5,408 nucleotides of DNA from Halodesulfurarchaeum sp. (GCA_018334775.1 JAGXLJ010000098.1:1-5408); one strand, 5' to 3'; counted from the first letter of the stretch, positions 1-5,175 are shown. Program-made: numbers and translations. Notes: generated by a model not told the origin, from the letters alone.

Positions 1-66
1 TCGGAAGTGCCACACGCGCTCTGGGGCGAGGAACGGTTCAAGATGCTGTTGACGATGACGAAGTGA
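1..66 (+). CDS. 3' end of an unidentified protein-coding gene (partial)
   Basis: Reading frame 1 is open from the window edge and closes with TGA at 64-66. The visible C-terminus is 21 residues, ending in ...FKMLLTMTK. The codons have the G/C-rich third positions seen in the neighbouring genes, and a gene on the + strand here fits the same-strand DUF488 gene that follows 63 bp later. Too little is visible to name a family. The last codons (about 57-66) and the DNA just after the stop resemble part of the structured repeats found at 2334 and 4880, so the C-terminus may have been altered by such a sequence; that is inference from a short match. Confidence 0.55.
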   Translation, partial: SEVPHALWGEERFKMLLTMTK

Positions 67-129
67 CTCCTTTTCCCACGCTTTGGGTCCACAACTAAGC
101 CCGTCGAACTCGATATGTGTGTGTGTGGC

Positions 130-573
130 ATGACTGAATTGGGTGCGCTTCGGGACACCTATGCTGCGGCCTTGCAGCACGATTTAATCGAGCTGAAGGG
201 GGACGAACGATTGATTGGGGTGGTTCGCCGGCCGTTACCCTGGCTGCTGGGGCAGGTCGAGGAGAACCGACCCGAACTTGGGCCGCCCCCGGAGCTGCTC
301 GACGCAGTCAAGCAGCGACACGAGGCGTTACATGAAACCGGGCTCTCGGACGCAAAAGCGCACAACAGAGCGCTGGCGGAACTGGATTATCGGGACCGGT
401 ACCTGGACTATGTGACGAATTCCGAGGACGCCCAGGCGGCGATTCGAAACATCAATGCACTGCGAGCCGACGGCCAGGACGTCGTGCTCGTGTGTTACGA
501 GAACACGGCTGACAAACGGTGCCATCGAACGGTTTTGAAGGCATATATTGCGGAGCGATCTGAAGGAAGATAG
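130..573 (+). CDS. DUF488 family protein
   Basis: A protein of 147 residues when read from the ATG at 130. It matches my recollection of haloarchaeal DUF488 proteins: an N-terminal segment MTELGALRDTYAAALQHDL, a beta-strand followed by a basic turn (LIGVVRRPLPW, about residues 28-38), a charged helical middle, and the family hallmark near the C-terminus, a hydrophobic strand then Cys-Tyr-Glu (VVLVCYE, about 118-124) followed by Cys-His-Arg (CHR, 131-133). Those Cys/His residues are the conserved feature of DUF488, but the biochemical role is unknown; it is presumed cytosolic as no signal or membrane segment is seen. An in-frame ATG at 115 would add MCVCG. I prefer 130 because the homologous N-terminus begins there and the extra residues come from a GT dinucleotide run. 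No convincing Shine-Dalgarno sequence precedes it, so a short-leader or leaderless start is likely. It is convergent with the permease gene. Confidence 0.8.
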   Translation: MTELGALRDTYAAALQHDLIELKGDERLIGVVRRPLPWLLGQVEENRPELGPPPELLDAVKQRHEALHETGLSDAKAHNRALAELDYRDRYLDYVTNSEDAQAAIRNINALRADGQDVVLVCYENTADKRCHRTVLKAYIAERSEGR

Positions 574-617
574 GAATGACGATCAAAAGGGAAGGTCATT
601 TACTAAATTTTGAAATG

Positions 618-627
618 TGCTATATTA
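618..627 (+). promoter_or_regulatory. possible TATA box upstream of hairpin chain
   Basis: An AT-rich stretch follows the DUF488 stop and contains TATATTA (621-627); a second AT-rich segment lies at 600-610. An archaeal TATA box here would place transcription start near 648-652, at the start of the hairpin chain. The alternative is that this is merely AT-rich intergenic DNA. Confidence 0.25.
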
Positions 628-645
628 CAGAACGGACTGGAGGAT

Positions 646-746
646 GCCTCGCGCTTTAGGCTTACCAGAACGAATTGCGTTCTGGTTGCCCGTCAGACGC
701 AGTCTGGGGAGGGTGATGAATCCGACATGACACATCAAAAATCACC
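646..746 (+). ncRNA. candidate structured RNA: four consecutive hairpins
   Basis: Four hairpins lie back to back in the convergent gap between the DUF488 and permease genes. (1) GCCT 646-649 pairs with AGGC 658-661. (2) A perfect 9-bp stem, ACCAGAACG 664-672 with CGTTCTGGT 678-686, has a 5-nt loop. (3) CAGAC 694-698 pairs with GTCTG 702-706 around a GCA loop, and CCC/GGG can extend it past a bulge. (4) GGTGAT 712-717 pairs with ATCACC 741-746, with an alternative TGATG/CATCA pairing. No credible ORF covers it. The order hairpin, TGCC, hairpin, GGGGAGG resembles the end of the IS200/IS605-like relic at 2701-2744, so it may be a diverged omega-RNA 3' region. It could equally be a bidirectional terminator region, and the strand is uncertain. 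The rest of the gap (747-878) shows a weak GGGG/CCCC hairpin near 792-806 and nothing else I can name. Confidence 0.35.
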
Positions 747-878
747 AGGGCTTGTCGAGGGTTCCGACCTGGCGACCTGAATCACATATCGGGGACGGCG
801 CCCCCTCAATGAGACATGAAACCGCACACCGGCAATATTTCTGATACGGACATGACCTCATCCCAGCTGTTGGGTGGA

Positions 879-2000
879 TTAATTGTCACCCGAATCGAGG
901 TTCCGAGCACTGAGAAAAATCCCCGCTGACGGGCTTGGTCCCTCGCCGAAGGATTTCCGCGATTCGCCGACCGACGTTCGTTCCGCGTTTTTTCGCCAGA
1001 CCAGGTACATCGCGATCGGAACGACAAGGGTGAGGATTACCGCGCCGACGTTCCCTGCGACCTCGAGAGTCCCGACGAAATCGCGGATGCCGAACAGGTA
1101 AAGCCCCAGCGGCGGTATCACCGTCAGACCCCAAGCGACAGTTGAGTCGAGGCCATTGTAGTCGACGTAGTTGTTCTTCTGAGCGAGGCCGAAGCCGATG
1201 AAACTGGTGGTGACGGTAATGAGTGGGAGAAGGTTCCCGATGATCAACCCGGCCGTCCCGTAGAGTTGTTCGAAGGCCTTCGGGGCGATCTGGGGCACCT
1301 CACGACCGAATACGAGGACGAACGAGATGGTCAGGATGGCGTAAAGGACAAAGATCAAGCCGAACGCGAGGCGGATACTCCGCTTTGCCTTCTCGTAATC
1401 GCCAAGCGCCTTGTAAACGTCGGGGACCATCGCGTGTCCGACGAACGCAAAGAGGGCAACCCCAATGAAAGCCTGCCACGGACCCAGATCAACATAGGTC
1501 GCGTTCGAGAAGTCGGCGTGGGGCAGGCTTGTGATTGCCACGAGGAGGAAGAGAAGGACGATTCCCACGACCAGGACGAACTCGGTCTTGAGCGAAGCTT
1601 CCAGACCCTGATAGATGAAGAACGAGGCTGCGATCCAGAAGACGATGGCCGCGGGCACCTCAGCGAGTGGTGTAAGCGCAGCGAGGGTTTGCCCGCCAGC
1701 AGAGGTGTACGCTAGGAGCGCGCCGTAAATGTAGATCATCATCCCACCCATCATGAAATAGCCCCCTGGTCGGCCGAGGATGTCCGTGGCCAAGGTGGCG
1801 ATTTGACTGCCGTCATTCTTGGCTGAGAACCGCAGCAGGATGATCGACGTGCTGTAAAGCACAACCCCGACGACTAGCGAGAGGATCAGCGAGGGAATGA
1901 GCCCGAGAGCGGCGGCCGCATATGGGATACCTAGGACGCCGGCGCCGATGATACTCCCGATAATGAGACTTGCGCCGCGCAACTCTTCAGCAAGGGTCAT
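879..2000 (-). CDS. APC-superfamily amino-acid permease, probably aromatic amino-acid type
   Basis: A 373-residue integral membrane protein with about ten to eleven hydrophobic segments. Segment 1 (about 10-31) carries GSIIGAGVLGIPYA, the glycine-rich unwound-helix signature of the APC fold, in the form typical of tyrosine/tryptophan permeases and related amino-acid transporters. Further hydrophobic spans lie near 35-57, 80-105, 115-132, 140-158, 175-198, 208-231, 247-274, 287-304 and 308-335. A conserved-looking FVGHAMVPDVYKAL (about 186-199) sits in the middle, like segment 6 of this family. It should act in the cytoplasmic membrane as an ion-coupled uptake system; the substrate is inferred from family resemblance only. 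The tail 336-373 is hydrophilic and charged, somewhat long for the family. The start at 2000 is supported by a TATA-like ATAAAT at -24 to -29, which implies a leaderless mRNA. The gene is monocistronic here, convergent with DUF488, with a weak CCCA/TGGG hairpin (862-874) after the stop. The 149-aa ORF antisense to it is a shadow. Confidence 0.9.
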   Translation of the reverse strand: MTLAEELRGASLIIGSIIGAGVLGIPYAAAALGLIPSLILSLVVGVVLYSTSIILLRFSAKNDGSQIATLATDILGRPGGYFMMGGMMIYIYGALLAYTSAGGQTLAALTPLAEVPAAIVFWIAASFFIYQGLEASLKTEFVLVVGIVLLFLLVAITSLPHADFSNATYVDLGPWQAFIGVALFAFVGHAMVPDVYKALGDYEKAKRSIRLAFGLIFVLYAILTISFVLVFGREVPQIAPKAFEQLYGTAGLIIGNLLPLITVTTSFIGFGLAQKNNYVDYNGLDSTVAWGLTVIPPLGLYLFGIRDFVGTLEVAGNVGAVILTLVVPIAMYLVWRKNAERTSVGESRKSFGEGPSPSAGIFLSARNLDSGDN

Positions 2001-2014
2001 CGTTTCTCAATCAC

Positions 2015-2034
2015 CATATGCAGATTTATCTGCA
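2015..2034 (-). promoter_or_regulatory. permease promoter: TATA box embedded in a perfect palindrome (operator-like)
   Basis: A perfect inverted repeat, TGCAGAT-TT-ATCTGCA, spans 2019-2034. Read on the minus strand its centre is GATAAATC, and the ATAAAT lies 24 to 29 bases before the permease ATG at 2000, where haloarchaeal TATA boxes sit for leaderless genes. CATATG (2015-2020) abuts it. A dyad covering the TATA box is the usual arrangement for an archaeal repressor that blocks TBP/TFB, such as Lrp/AsnC-type or TrpY-like regulators. The regulator itself is not in the window; the operator role is inference. Confidence 0.5.
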
Positions 2035-2043
2035 CAGTGTTTT

Positions 2044-2070
2044 AAGAATTACGGTAATTTTAAAATTAAA
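2044..2070. promoter_or_regulatory. AT-rich tandem palindromes upstream of the permease promoter
   Basis: Two overlapping perfect dyads lie just upstream of the permease core promoter: AATTAC-G-GTAATT (2047-2059) and AATTTTAAAATT (2056-2067). They are in the most AT-rich stretch of the window, centred about 53 and 61 bp from the ATG, where an archaeal activator or a second repressor dimer could bind. The AT-richness makes chance palindromes more likely, so this is weaker than the TATA-box dyad. Confidence 0.3.
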
Positions 2071-2140
2071 ATTTATGAAAAATAGAAATAGTTGTTGTTT
2101 ACTACAAGTATTGCACACTTCATCCAATATTAGAGGAAAT

Positions 2141-2202
2141 GGAACGGCCCGCCCTGTTCGTGAACTCATCTGTGCACTCCCCCATCGCTCAATCGCCGTT
2201 CC
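2141..2202. repeat. 8-bp inverted repeat in gene-free DNA
   Basis: GGAACGGC (2141-2148) is matched by its exact complement GCCGTTCC (2195-2202), with 46 bases between. The surrounding 2080-2333 has no credible ORF, promoter or RNA that I can see, so the repeat may be a fragment of a lost mobile element or chance. Confidence 0.25.
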
Positions 2203-2333
2203 GTTCTACAATATCCCCACAAACCGTTTTCAGGAGCCAGTTCAACTATCTCGTCTGCCAGTCAGAATTAGCGTCGCTCTGTCTGATTTTTTGAACGGCA
2301 CGCTCCAGTTTCCAGCATATTCTGACACGGGCG

Positions 2334-2481
2334 GTGAGTCGCAATTTCCCCGGACGAACGAAGTGAGTCCAGCCTTTTCCCCACGTTTTTGCGAGGAGGG
2401 GTTCGCCTCCGGCGTACCCGACGAGGAAAAGTGGAATGCCACCTCCCGGATTTAAACCAACGGAAACCTCACTGCGTTCGG
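2334..2481 (+). repeat. structured repeat, copy A (partner at 4880-5099)
   Basis: A 148-bp direct repeat of the segment at 4880-5099. The modules in order are: a palindrome-like CGGAC...GTCC; CCTTTTCCCCACGTTTTTG (2373-2391); a variable inner part (about 2392-2424); AAAAGTGGAA (2427-2436), which is roughly complementary to the earlier module and could close a long hairpin; a 22-bp piece of tRNA-Phe 3' end (2437-2458); then AACGGAAACCTCACTGCGTT and CGG. By eye the left module (2334-2395 against 4880-4940) is about 80% identical, and 2431-2481 against 5049-5099 differs at 4 of 51 positions. Similarity stops after 2481, where the mobile-element relic begins. ORFs across it (for example 1970-2455, 2389-2826 and 2436-2840) lack coherent proteins. 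Confidence 0.75.
2437..2458 (-). repeat. tRNA-Phe 3'-end fragment (att-like), copy A
   Basis: 21 of 22 bases are identical to 5176-5197, the 3' part of the tRNA-Phe gene (part of the T arm, the 3' acceptor strand and the discriminator base). The single change is G to A in the T-loop region. It is in the same orientation as the intact tRNA. Archaeal integrative elements that use tRNA genes commonly leave such 3' fragments, so it is a candidate old attachment site. The D and anticodon arms are absent, so it cannot be a functional tRNA. Confidence 0.7.
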
Positions 2482-2751
2482 ACGACCGCCCCTGTTGCGG
2501 TTGGGCGACCGGGCGGGTGTGGAGCCACAAGCGGGGGAGTCCGAACGGACTGGCGTCGCCACGCGCCTACCGCCCAGACGTGGCGCTCACGAACCCGGTA
2601 CTCCCTCCGGGGAGGAAGTTACCGGCGGGGAACTCGGGACGGTCCAGACGCCCCACGCTGGAATCCTCGTCCTCGAAAACGCGAAGCGTTTTCGGGTGCA
2701 ACGAGACGCTACGCGTCTCGTCATGCCGCTTCAGCGCGGGGAGGATGTCAA
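2482..2751 (+). mobile_element. solo IS200/IS605 (IS1341-type) right end with omega-RNA-like hairpins; no tnpB body
   Basis: This non-coding block has a dense series of hairpins and ends in CGCGGGGAGGATGTCAA (2735-2751), the kind of right end I recognise from haloarchaeal tnpB-type elements. Stems include AGTCC/GGACT (2538-2542/2547-2551), CGCCACG/CGTGGCG (2557-2563/2579-2585), a perfect 9-bp stem with GAA loop (2674-2682/2686-2694), a perfect 9-bp stem with TAC loop (2701-2709/2713-2721), and CCGC/GCGG (2726-2729/2736-2739). In such elements the tnpB 3' end overlaps the omega RNA that guides the TnpB nuclease, and the guide follows the GGATGTCA-like end. Here no TnpB RuvC or zinc-finger sequence is readable in any frame, so it is a remnant or a stand-alone RNA. 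The left boundary is set where similarity to repeat B stops. Confidence 0.6.
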
Positions 2752-2782
2752 CGCGTTCGGCGTGCCCGGCGTCTGAAAAAGC

Positions 2783-2795
2783 ACCAACGGAAACC
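2783..2795 (+). repeat. third copy of the ACCAACGGAAACC motif
   Basis: The 13 bases ACCAACGGAAACC occur here and in repeats A (2456-2468) and B (5074-5086). A preceding GAAAAAG (2775-2781) echoes the AAAAGTGG module of the repeats with the tRNA piece missing. This and copy A bracket the mobile-element relic. It may be a deleted third repeat copy. The remaining DNA to 2935 shows nothing I can assign beyond a GAGCTG/CAGCTC inverted repeat near 2825-2855. Confidence 0.4.
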
Positions 2796-2935
2796 GCAGA
2801 TCATTCATTCCGACGGCTCGGTGTGAGCTGGGACTCATGAGAGCGGCACAGCTCGCCATTTCGAAATCAAATCACCAGTGTGGATCGGGTCTGGTTCTCC
2901 GGCACGCAAACCCCTGGTAATGAGCGATCTCGGTA

Positions 2936-2967
2936 TTTGCATAGGCAAACTCGAACCTTTAGGGTTC
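2936..2967 (+). promoter_or_regulatory. two adjacent palindromes upstream of the metalloprotease gene
   Basis: TTTGC-ATAG-GCAAA (2936-2949) is followed three bases later by GAACC-TTTAG-GGTTC (2953-2967). Both are perfect 5-bp dyads, in the only AT-containing part of the upstream region, 47-78 bp before the ATG at 3014. TTTAG or TTTGCATA may serve as a weak TATA box. The pairing suggests a regulated promoter with two binding sites; no regulator is encoded nearby. Confidence 0.35.
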
Positions 2968-3013
2968 CTCTCGCCGTAGCGTCAACTCAAACGGACGACT
3001 CACACGAAGGACG

Positions 3014-4165
3014 ATGGACCGACAATCTACCAATTCCCAGACGGACGTGATAACAGGCACGAGTGTTGGGCTTGGGATTTGCATTGTGGCCCTGATTCTT
3101 CTTCTCGCCGCGATTGTGGTGGGGTTCGGCCCCGTAATGGCCCTTGCACCGAGTCCAGACCCGAACAGCGAGCACTGGGTACAGATCGAATCGATCGACG
3201 CAGATCCGGCCAACGAGACCGCGACGACGGTCACACTCACCCATCGAATTGGCGGGTCCGACACCGGGTCAGCACCACCAGGAACCCATCAGTATGCTGT
3301 CACGGGTGTCGACCCAGGACACGTCGACGCGGCGGGTGACTGGGCATATTTGTCGAAATCGAGTCTTCCATCCTCGCTGGTAATGGCGGCCGGAAACCAT
3401 TCAGCCGGTGTTGAAGCTGTCGGCCCGTGGGTTTTGGTCGGCAACCTTTCCACCGCTACGGAAGTGGTTCGAACGGCGCCGGTGACGGTTGGGGCTCCGG
3501 CGGCGATGGACGTCGACCCGGCTCGGAAAGCCCACTTTCTCTCGCTACTCGTCTCGCCATATCAGTTGCATCAGGATCGGGCCGAACCGGCCACGATTCT
3601 CATCGCCCCCGATGCGCTCCCCTATGACGGCGTGACCTATGGGACGCGGTCCTACATCACCCAGCATGCCTTCTGGGATGGCGATGCAACGAGCGTCTGG
3701 ATCCACGAGTACCTCCATAGCCAGCAGCGCTTCGAGACCGCACCCGAGATGGAATGGTTTCGCGAGGCGAGTGCGACCTACCTCGCCGCCCGCATGCTGG
3801 AGGAGCAATACCACGAGGTCGAGCCGGAAGACGTACGGGCCTGGATTATGGCCCGAGATGACTCCGCCGGGACTGCACTTGCGGACGAATCCACGTGGGA
3901 CCGGTCGAACGCGAACTACTATCGGGGAGCCAGACTTCTCTACGCGGCCGATGCCGCGATCAGGGAGGGAAGCGGCGGGAAACACTGTCTTGTGGACGTC
4001 TTCAGGGAGATGAACGCTCGAAAGGAGCCGGTCACGCTCGATGAGTTCGTTCACATCGTCGAATCGTTCTCGGGGAGGTCGGAACCGTGGCTTCGAGAAG
4101 CGATAACCGGGACCGGGACACTGGAGGGTCGGGTGTCCGATCCCGAGGCCGTGTTCGCCGAGTGA
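3014..4165 (+). CDS. membrane-anchored gluzincin-type HEXXH metalloprotease (M1/M61-like)
   Basis: A 383-residue protein with one strong N-terminal hydrophobic segment (about 18-43: signal anchor or uncleaved signal), so the rest is expected outside the cell. The region 50-190 has beta-rich composition and NxT/NxS sites. The catalytic part has HEYLH at 231-235 (two zinc-binding histidines plus the catalytic glutamate) followed by WFREASATYLA, where Glu251 is the likely third zinc ligand, 16 residues after the second histidine. That resembles the WxNEGFAxY signature of M1 and related M61 peptidases, with slightly shorter spacing than M1's usual 18 intervening residues. A later NYYRGARLLYAAD (300-312) matches the Tyr-x-x-Gly-Ala helix of the same fold. 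The protein is shorter than classical M1 aminopeptidases, so it is probably a compact haloarchaeal lineage; the substrate is unknown. GAAGG lies just before the ATG but is too close to be an ideal Shine-Dalgarno sequence. It stands alone on its strand, convergent with the DsrE gene, and lies between the tRNA-Phe-related repeats. The long antisense ORF at 3545-4249 is a shadow. Confidence 0.8.
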   Translation: MDRQSTNSQTDVITGTSVGLGICIVALILLLAAIVVGFGPVMALAPSPDPNSEHWVQIESIDADPANETATTVTLTHRIGGSDTGSAPPGTHQYAVTGVDPGHVDAAGDWAYLSKSSLPSSLVMAAGNHSAGVEAVGPWVLVGNLSTATEVVRTAPVTVGAPAAMDVDPARKAHFLSLLVSPYQLHQDRAEPATILIAPDALPYDGVTYGTRSYITQHAFWDGDATSVWIHEYLHSQQRFETAPEMEWFREASATYLAARMLEEQYHEVEPEDVRAWIMARDDSAGTALADESTWDRSNANYYRGARLLYAADAAIREGSGGKHCLVDVFREMNARKEPVTLDEFVHIVESFSGRSEPWLREAITGTGTLEGRVSDPEAVFAE

Positions 4166-4375
4166 AGGCAGGTTCAGTGAGGAAATCGAACGTAGCCTGC
4201 CCGGTTGTCTAAACCACCCGATCTTGCCCGGAAAAACAGGGATGGCCACCGGACGTGTGGGCCCGCCGAGCCCTTCGGCGCTGCAATCTGCGGGGTGTTC
4301 GATTTCGATGTCCTCGTCGACGGAGAAATTCCACCGTGAAATCGTTTTAGAGTGGTGAATCCCCCTCAGAGACGG

Positions 4376-4732
4376 TCAGAACGTGAGTACTTCGTAGCCC
4401 TCCTCGACGAGCGATCGGAGGCTGGGGTGCCCGCCGTATTCGTCCAGTCGGGGGATCTCCGATTCGTCGACGGCTTCGTCGACGCCGAAGGCACTCGAGC
4501 AGAAGTCACAGGCCGATGCGTGGTCCTTGACCGCCCGGAACAGGTCGAAGTGATCGCTCTCGGGCTCCTCGAGTTCGGGAATCCACTGGGTTCCGGCCCC
4601 GTCGAAGATGAGTTTTACCTCGTCGCCGTCGGTTTCGACGGACTCTCGTGCCGTTATCAGGCCGTTGACGAGACGTCCGAGATTGTCATGTCCCTCTGTT
4701 CCTGCCAGGATGACGATTGCGGTTTTTGCCAT
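4376..4732 (-). CDS. DsrE family protein
   Basis: A 118-residue protein. It begins MAKTAIVILAGTEGHDNLGR, a beta-strand and loop typical of haloarchaeal DsrE/DsrF-like proteins, continues with DGDEVKLIFDGAGTQWIPEL (35-54), and has Cys75 and Cys78 in ACDFCSSAFGV, the place where family members carry sulfur-relay or redox cysteines. It ends GHPSLRSLVEEGYEVLTF, the expected last helix and strand. DsrE-fold proteins handle persulfide sulfur or act in small-molecule and redox processes. The precise role of this haloarchaeal branch is not established, and the CxxC pair suggests, but does not prove, thiol chemistry. The start at 4732 is chosen over the longer frame from 4846 because homology begins there and a GGAG sits 7 bases upstream. 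The 38-residue extension reads as low-quality sequence across a hairpin region. It is convergent with the protease gene. Confidence 0.82.
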   Translation of the reverse strand: MAKTAIVILAGTEGHDNLGRLVNGLITARESVETDGDEVKLIFDGAGTQWIPELEEPESDHFDLFRAVKDHASACDFCSSAFGVDEAVDESEIPRLDEYGGHPSLRSLVEEGYEVLTF

Positions 4733-4739
4733 CACAGTA

Positions 4740-4765
4740 CTCCTGGTTCCTGTTGGCAATAGTCT
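4740..4765 (-). promoter_or_regulatory. DsrE-gene ribosome binding site and TATA-like box
   Basis: On the minus strand AGACTATTG (about 4765-4757) lies 25-33 bases before the ATG at 4732, a suitable place for a haloarchaeal TATA box of a near-leaderless transcript. A GGAG (4743-4740) lies 7 bases before the ATG and supports the internal start over the upstream ATG at 4846. Confidence 0.4.
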
Positions 4766-4785
4766 GGGGGTGGCCGTGCAACCGA

Positions 4786-4842
4786 GGTACACGGTCGTGG
4801 GACGGCGGCTTCTCGCGTAGTTCGTCTCGCCGTCTCTGTACC
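4786..4842. other. two-tier inverted repeat in the gene-free stretch upstream of the DsrE gene
   Basis: The outer arms GGTACA (4786-4791) and TGTACC (4837-4842) enclose inner arms GACGGCG (4801-4807) and CGCCGTC (4828-4834). Both pairs are exact complements, so the block could fold into a stem with an internal loop. It lies between the DsrE promoter and repeat B, in DNA without a credible ORF. It may be an RNA or DNA secondary structure or an edge of the repeat region. Confidence 0.35.
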
Positions 4843-4879
4843 CCATTTCCGGGTCGAATTCCAGGCCGCCCCGAGCGCC

Positions 4880-5104
4880 GCGAGTCGCGGTTTCACCGGA
4901 CGAGCGGAGCGAGTCCGGCCTTTTCCCAAGTTTTTGTGAGCCGCGAGGAATCTTTTTTCCTCGGTTTGCACGAACGGCGGCACTGCCGCCGTGAGTGGAG
5001 TGGTTCCCGCAGCGCGCGAAGTGAGCGAGGAAACCCGATGAACAAAAAGTGGGATGCCACCTCCCGGGTTTGAACCAACGGAAACCTCACTACGTTCGGT
5101 TTCC
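4880..5104 (+). repeat. structured repeat, copy B (partner at 2334-2481)
   Basis: The modules are the same as in copy A, in the same order: palindrome CCGGAC...GTCCGG (4896-4918); CCTTTTCCCAAGTTTTTGT (4919-4936 region); a longer variable inner part; ACAAAAAGTGGGA (about 5042-5054), nearly complementary to the earlier module; the tRNA-Phe 3' piece (5055-5076); and AACGGAAACCTCACTACGTT followed by CGG. The inner part is about 70 bases longer than in A and holds its own hairpins: GAGGAA/TTCCTC around 4945-4962 and CGGCGGC/GCCGCCG around 4976-4992. At the right end GGAAACC (5080-5086) pairs with GGTTTCC (5098-5104), an arm lost in copy A. ORFs crossing it give no coherent protein. The DNA from 5105 to 5175 shows only a weak CTCC/GGAG hairpin that could help end the tRNA transcript. 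Confidence 0.75.
5055..5076 (-). repeat. tRNA-Phe 3'-end fragment (att-like), copy B
   Basis: 21 of 22 bases are identical to the tRNA-Phe 3' end at 5176-5197, in the same orientation and exactly 121 bp away; the single difference is A to G next to the T loop. It is embedded inside repeat B, not at a bare junction. Like copy A it lacks the rest of the tRNA. Confidence 0.7.
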
Positions 5105-5175
5105 TGGGTTCAGAATCCGCTCGGGGCACTTCTGCATCTCACGCTCCTCACTTCGTTCGTCGCGGAGAATTGAAG

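Noticed and set aside
711..779. C/D-box small RNA (GTGATGA at 713-719, CTGA at 777-780)
   Set aside because: Only one C-like and one D-like box are present, about 60 nt apart, with no internal D'/C' pair or terminal stem, so chance occurrence is likely.
1266..1715. 149-aa ORF on the plus strand across the permease gene
   Set aside because: It is antisense to hydrophobic transmembrane codons, which produces the charged D/E/R-rich translation seen. There is no promoter or ribosome binding site.
2389..2840. Three overlapping plus-strand ORFs over the repeat and IS relic
   Set aside because: The translations differ by frame, are Arg/Ser/Pro-rich and read straight through hairpins. No TnpB catalytic or zinc-finger residues are visible, so they are better explained as structured non-coding DNA.
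4167..4201. GGCAGG/CCTGCC inverted repeat after the protease stop as a terminator
   Set aside because: The loop is 23 nt and no T-run follows. Archaeal termination does not need such a hairpin, so the call is not supported.
3545..4249. 234-aa ORF on the minus strand across the protease gene
   Set aside because: It lies antisense to a gene with a clear HEXXH motif, membrane anchor and coherent codon usage. Its translation is rich in Arg/Pro with no recognisable fold, as expected of a GC-rich shadow frame.
4733..4846. N-terminal extension of the DsrE protein from ATG 4846
   Set aside because: The 38 extra residues are unlike the family and cross a TATA-like box, a Shine-Dalgarno sequence and an inverted repeat. 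The ATG at 4732 begins exactly where the family starts.
2334..5104. CRISPR array made of the repeated palindromic segments
   Set aside because: There are only two long copies 2.5 kb apart with genes between them. There are no short regular repeats with unique spacers and no cas genes.
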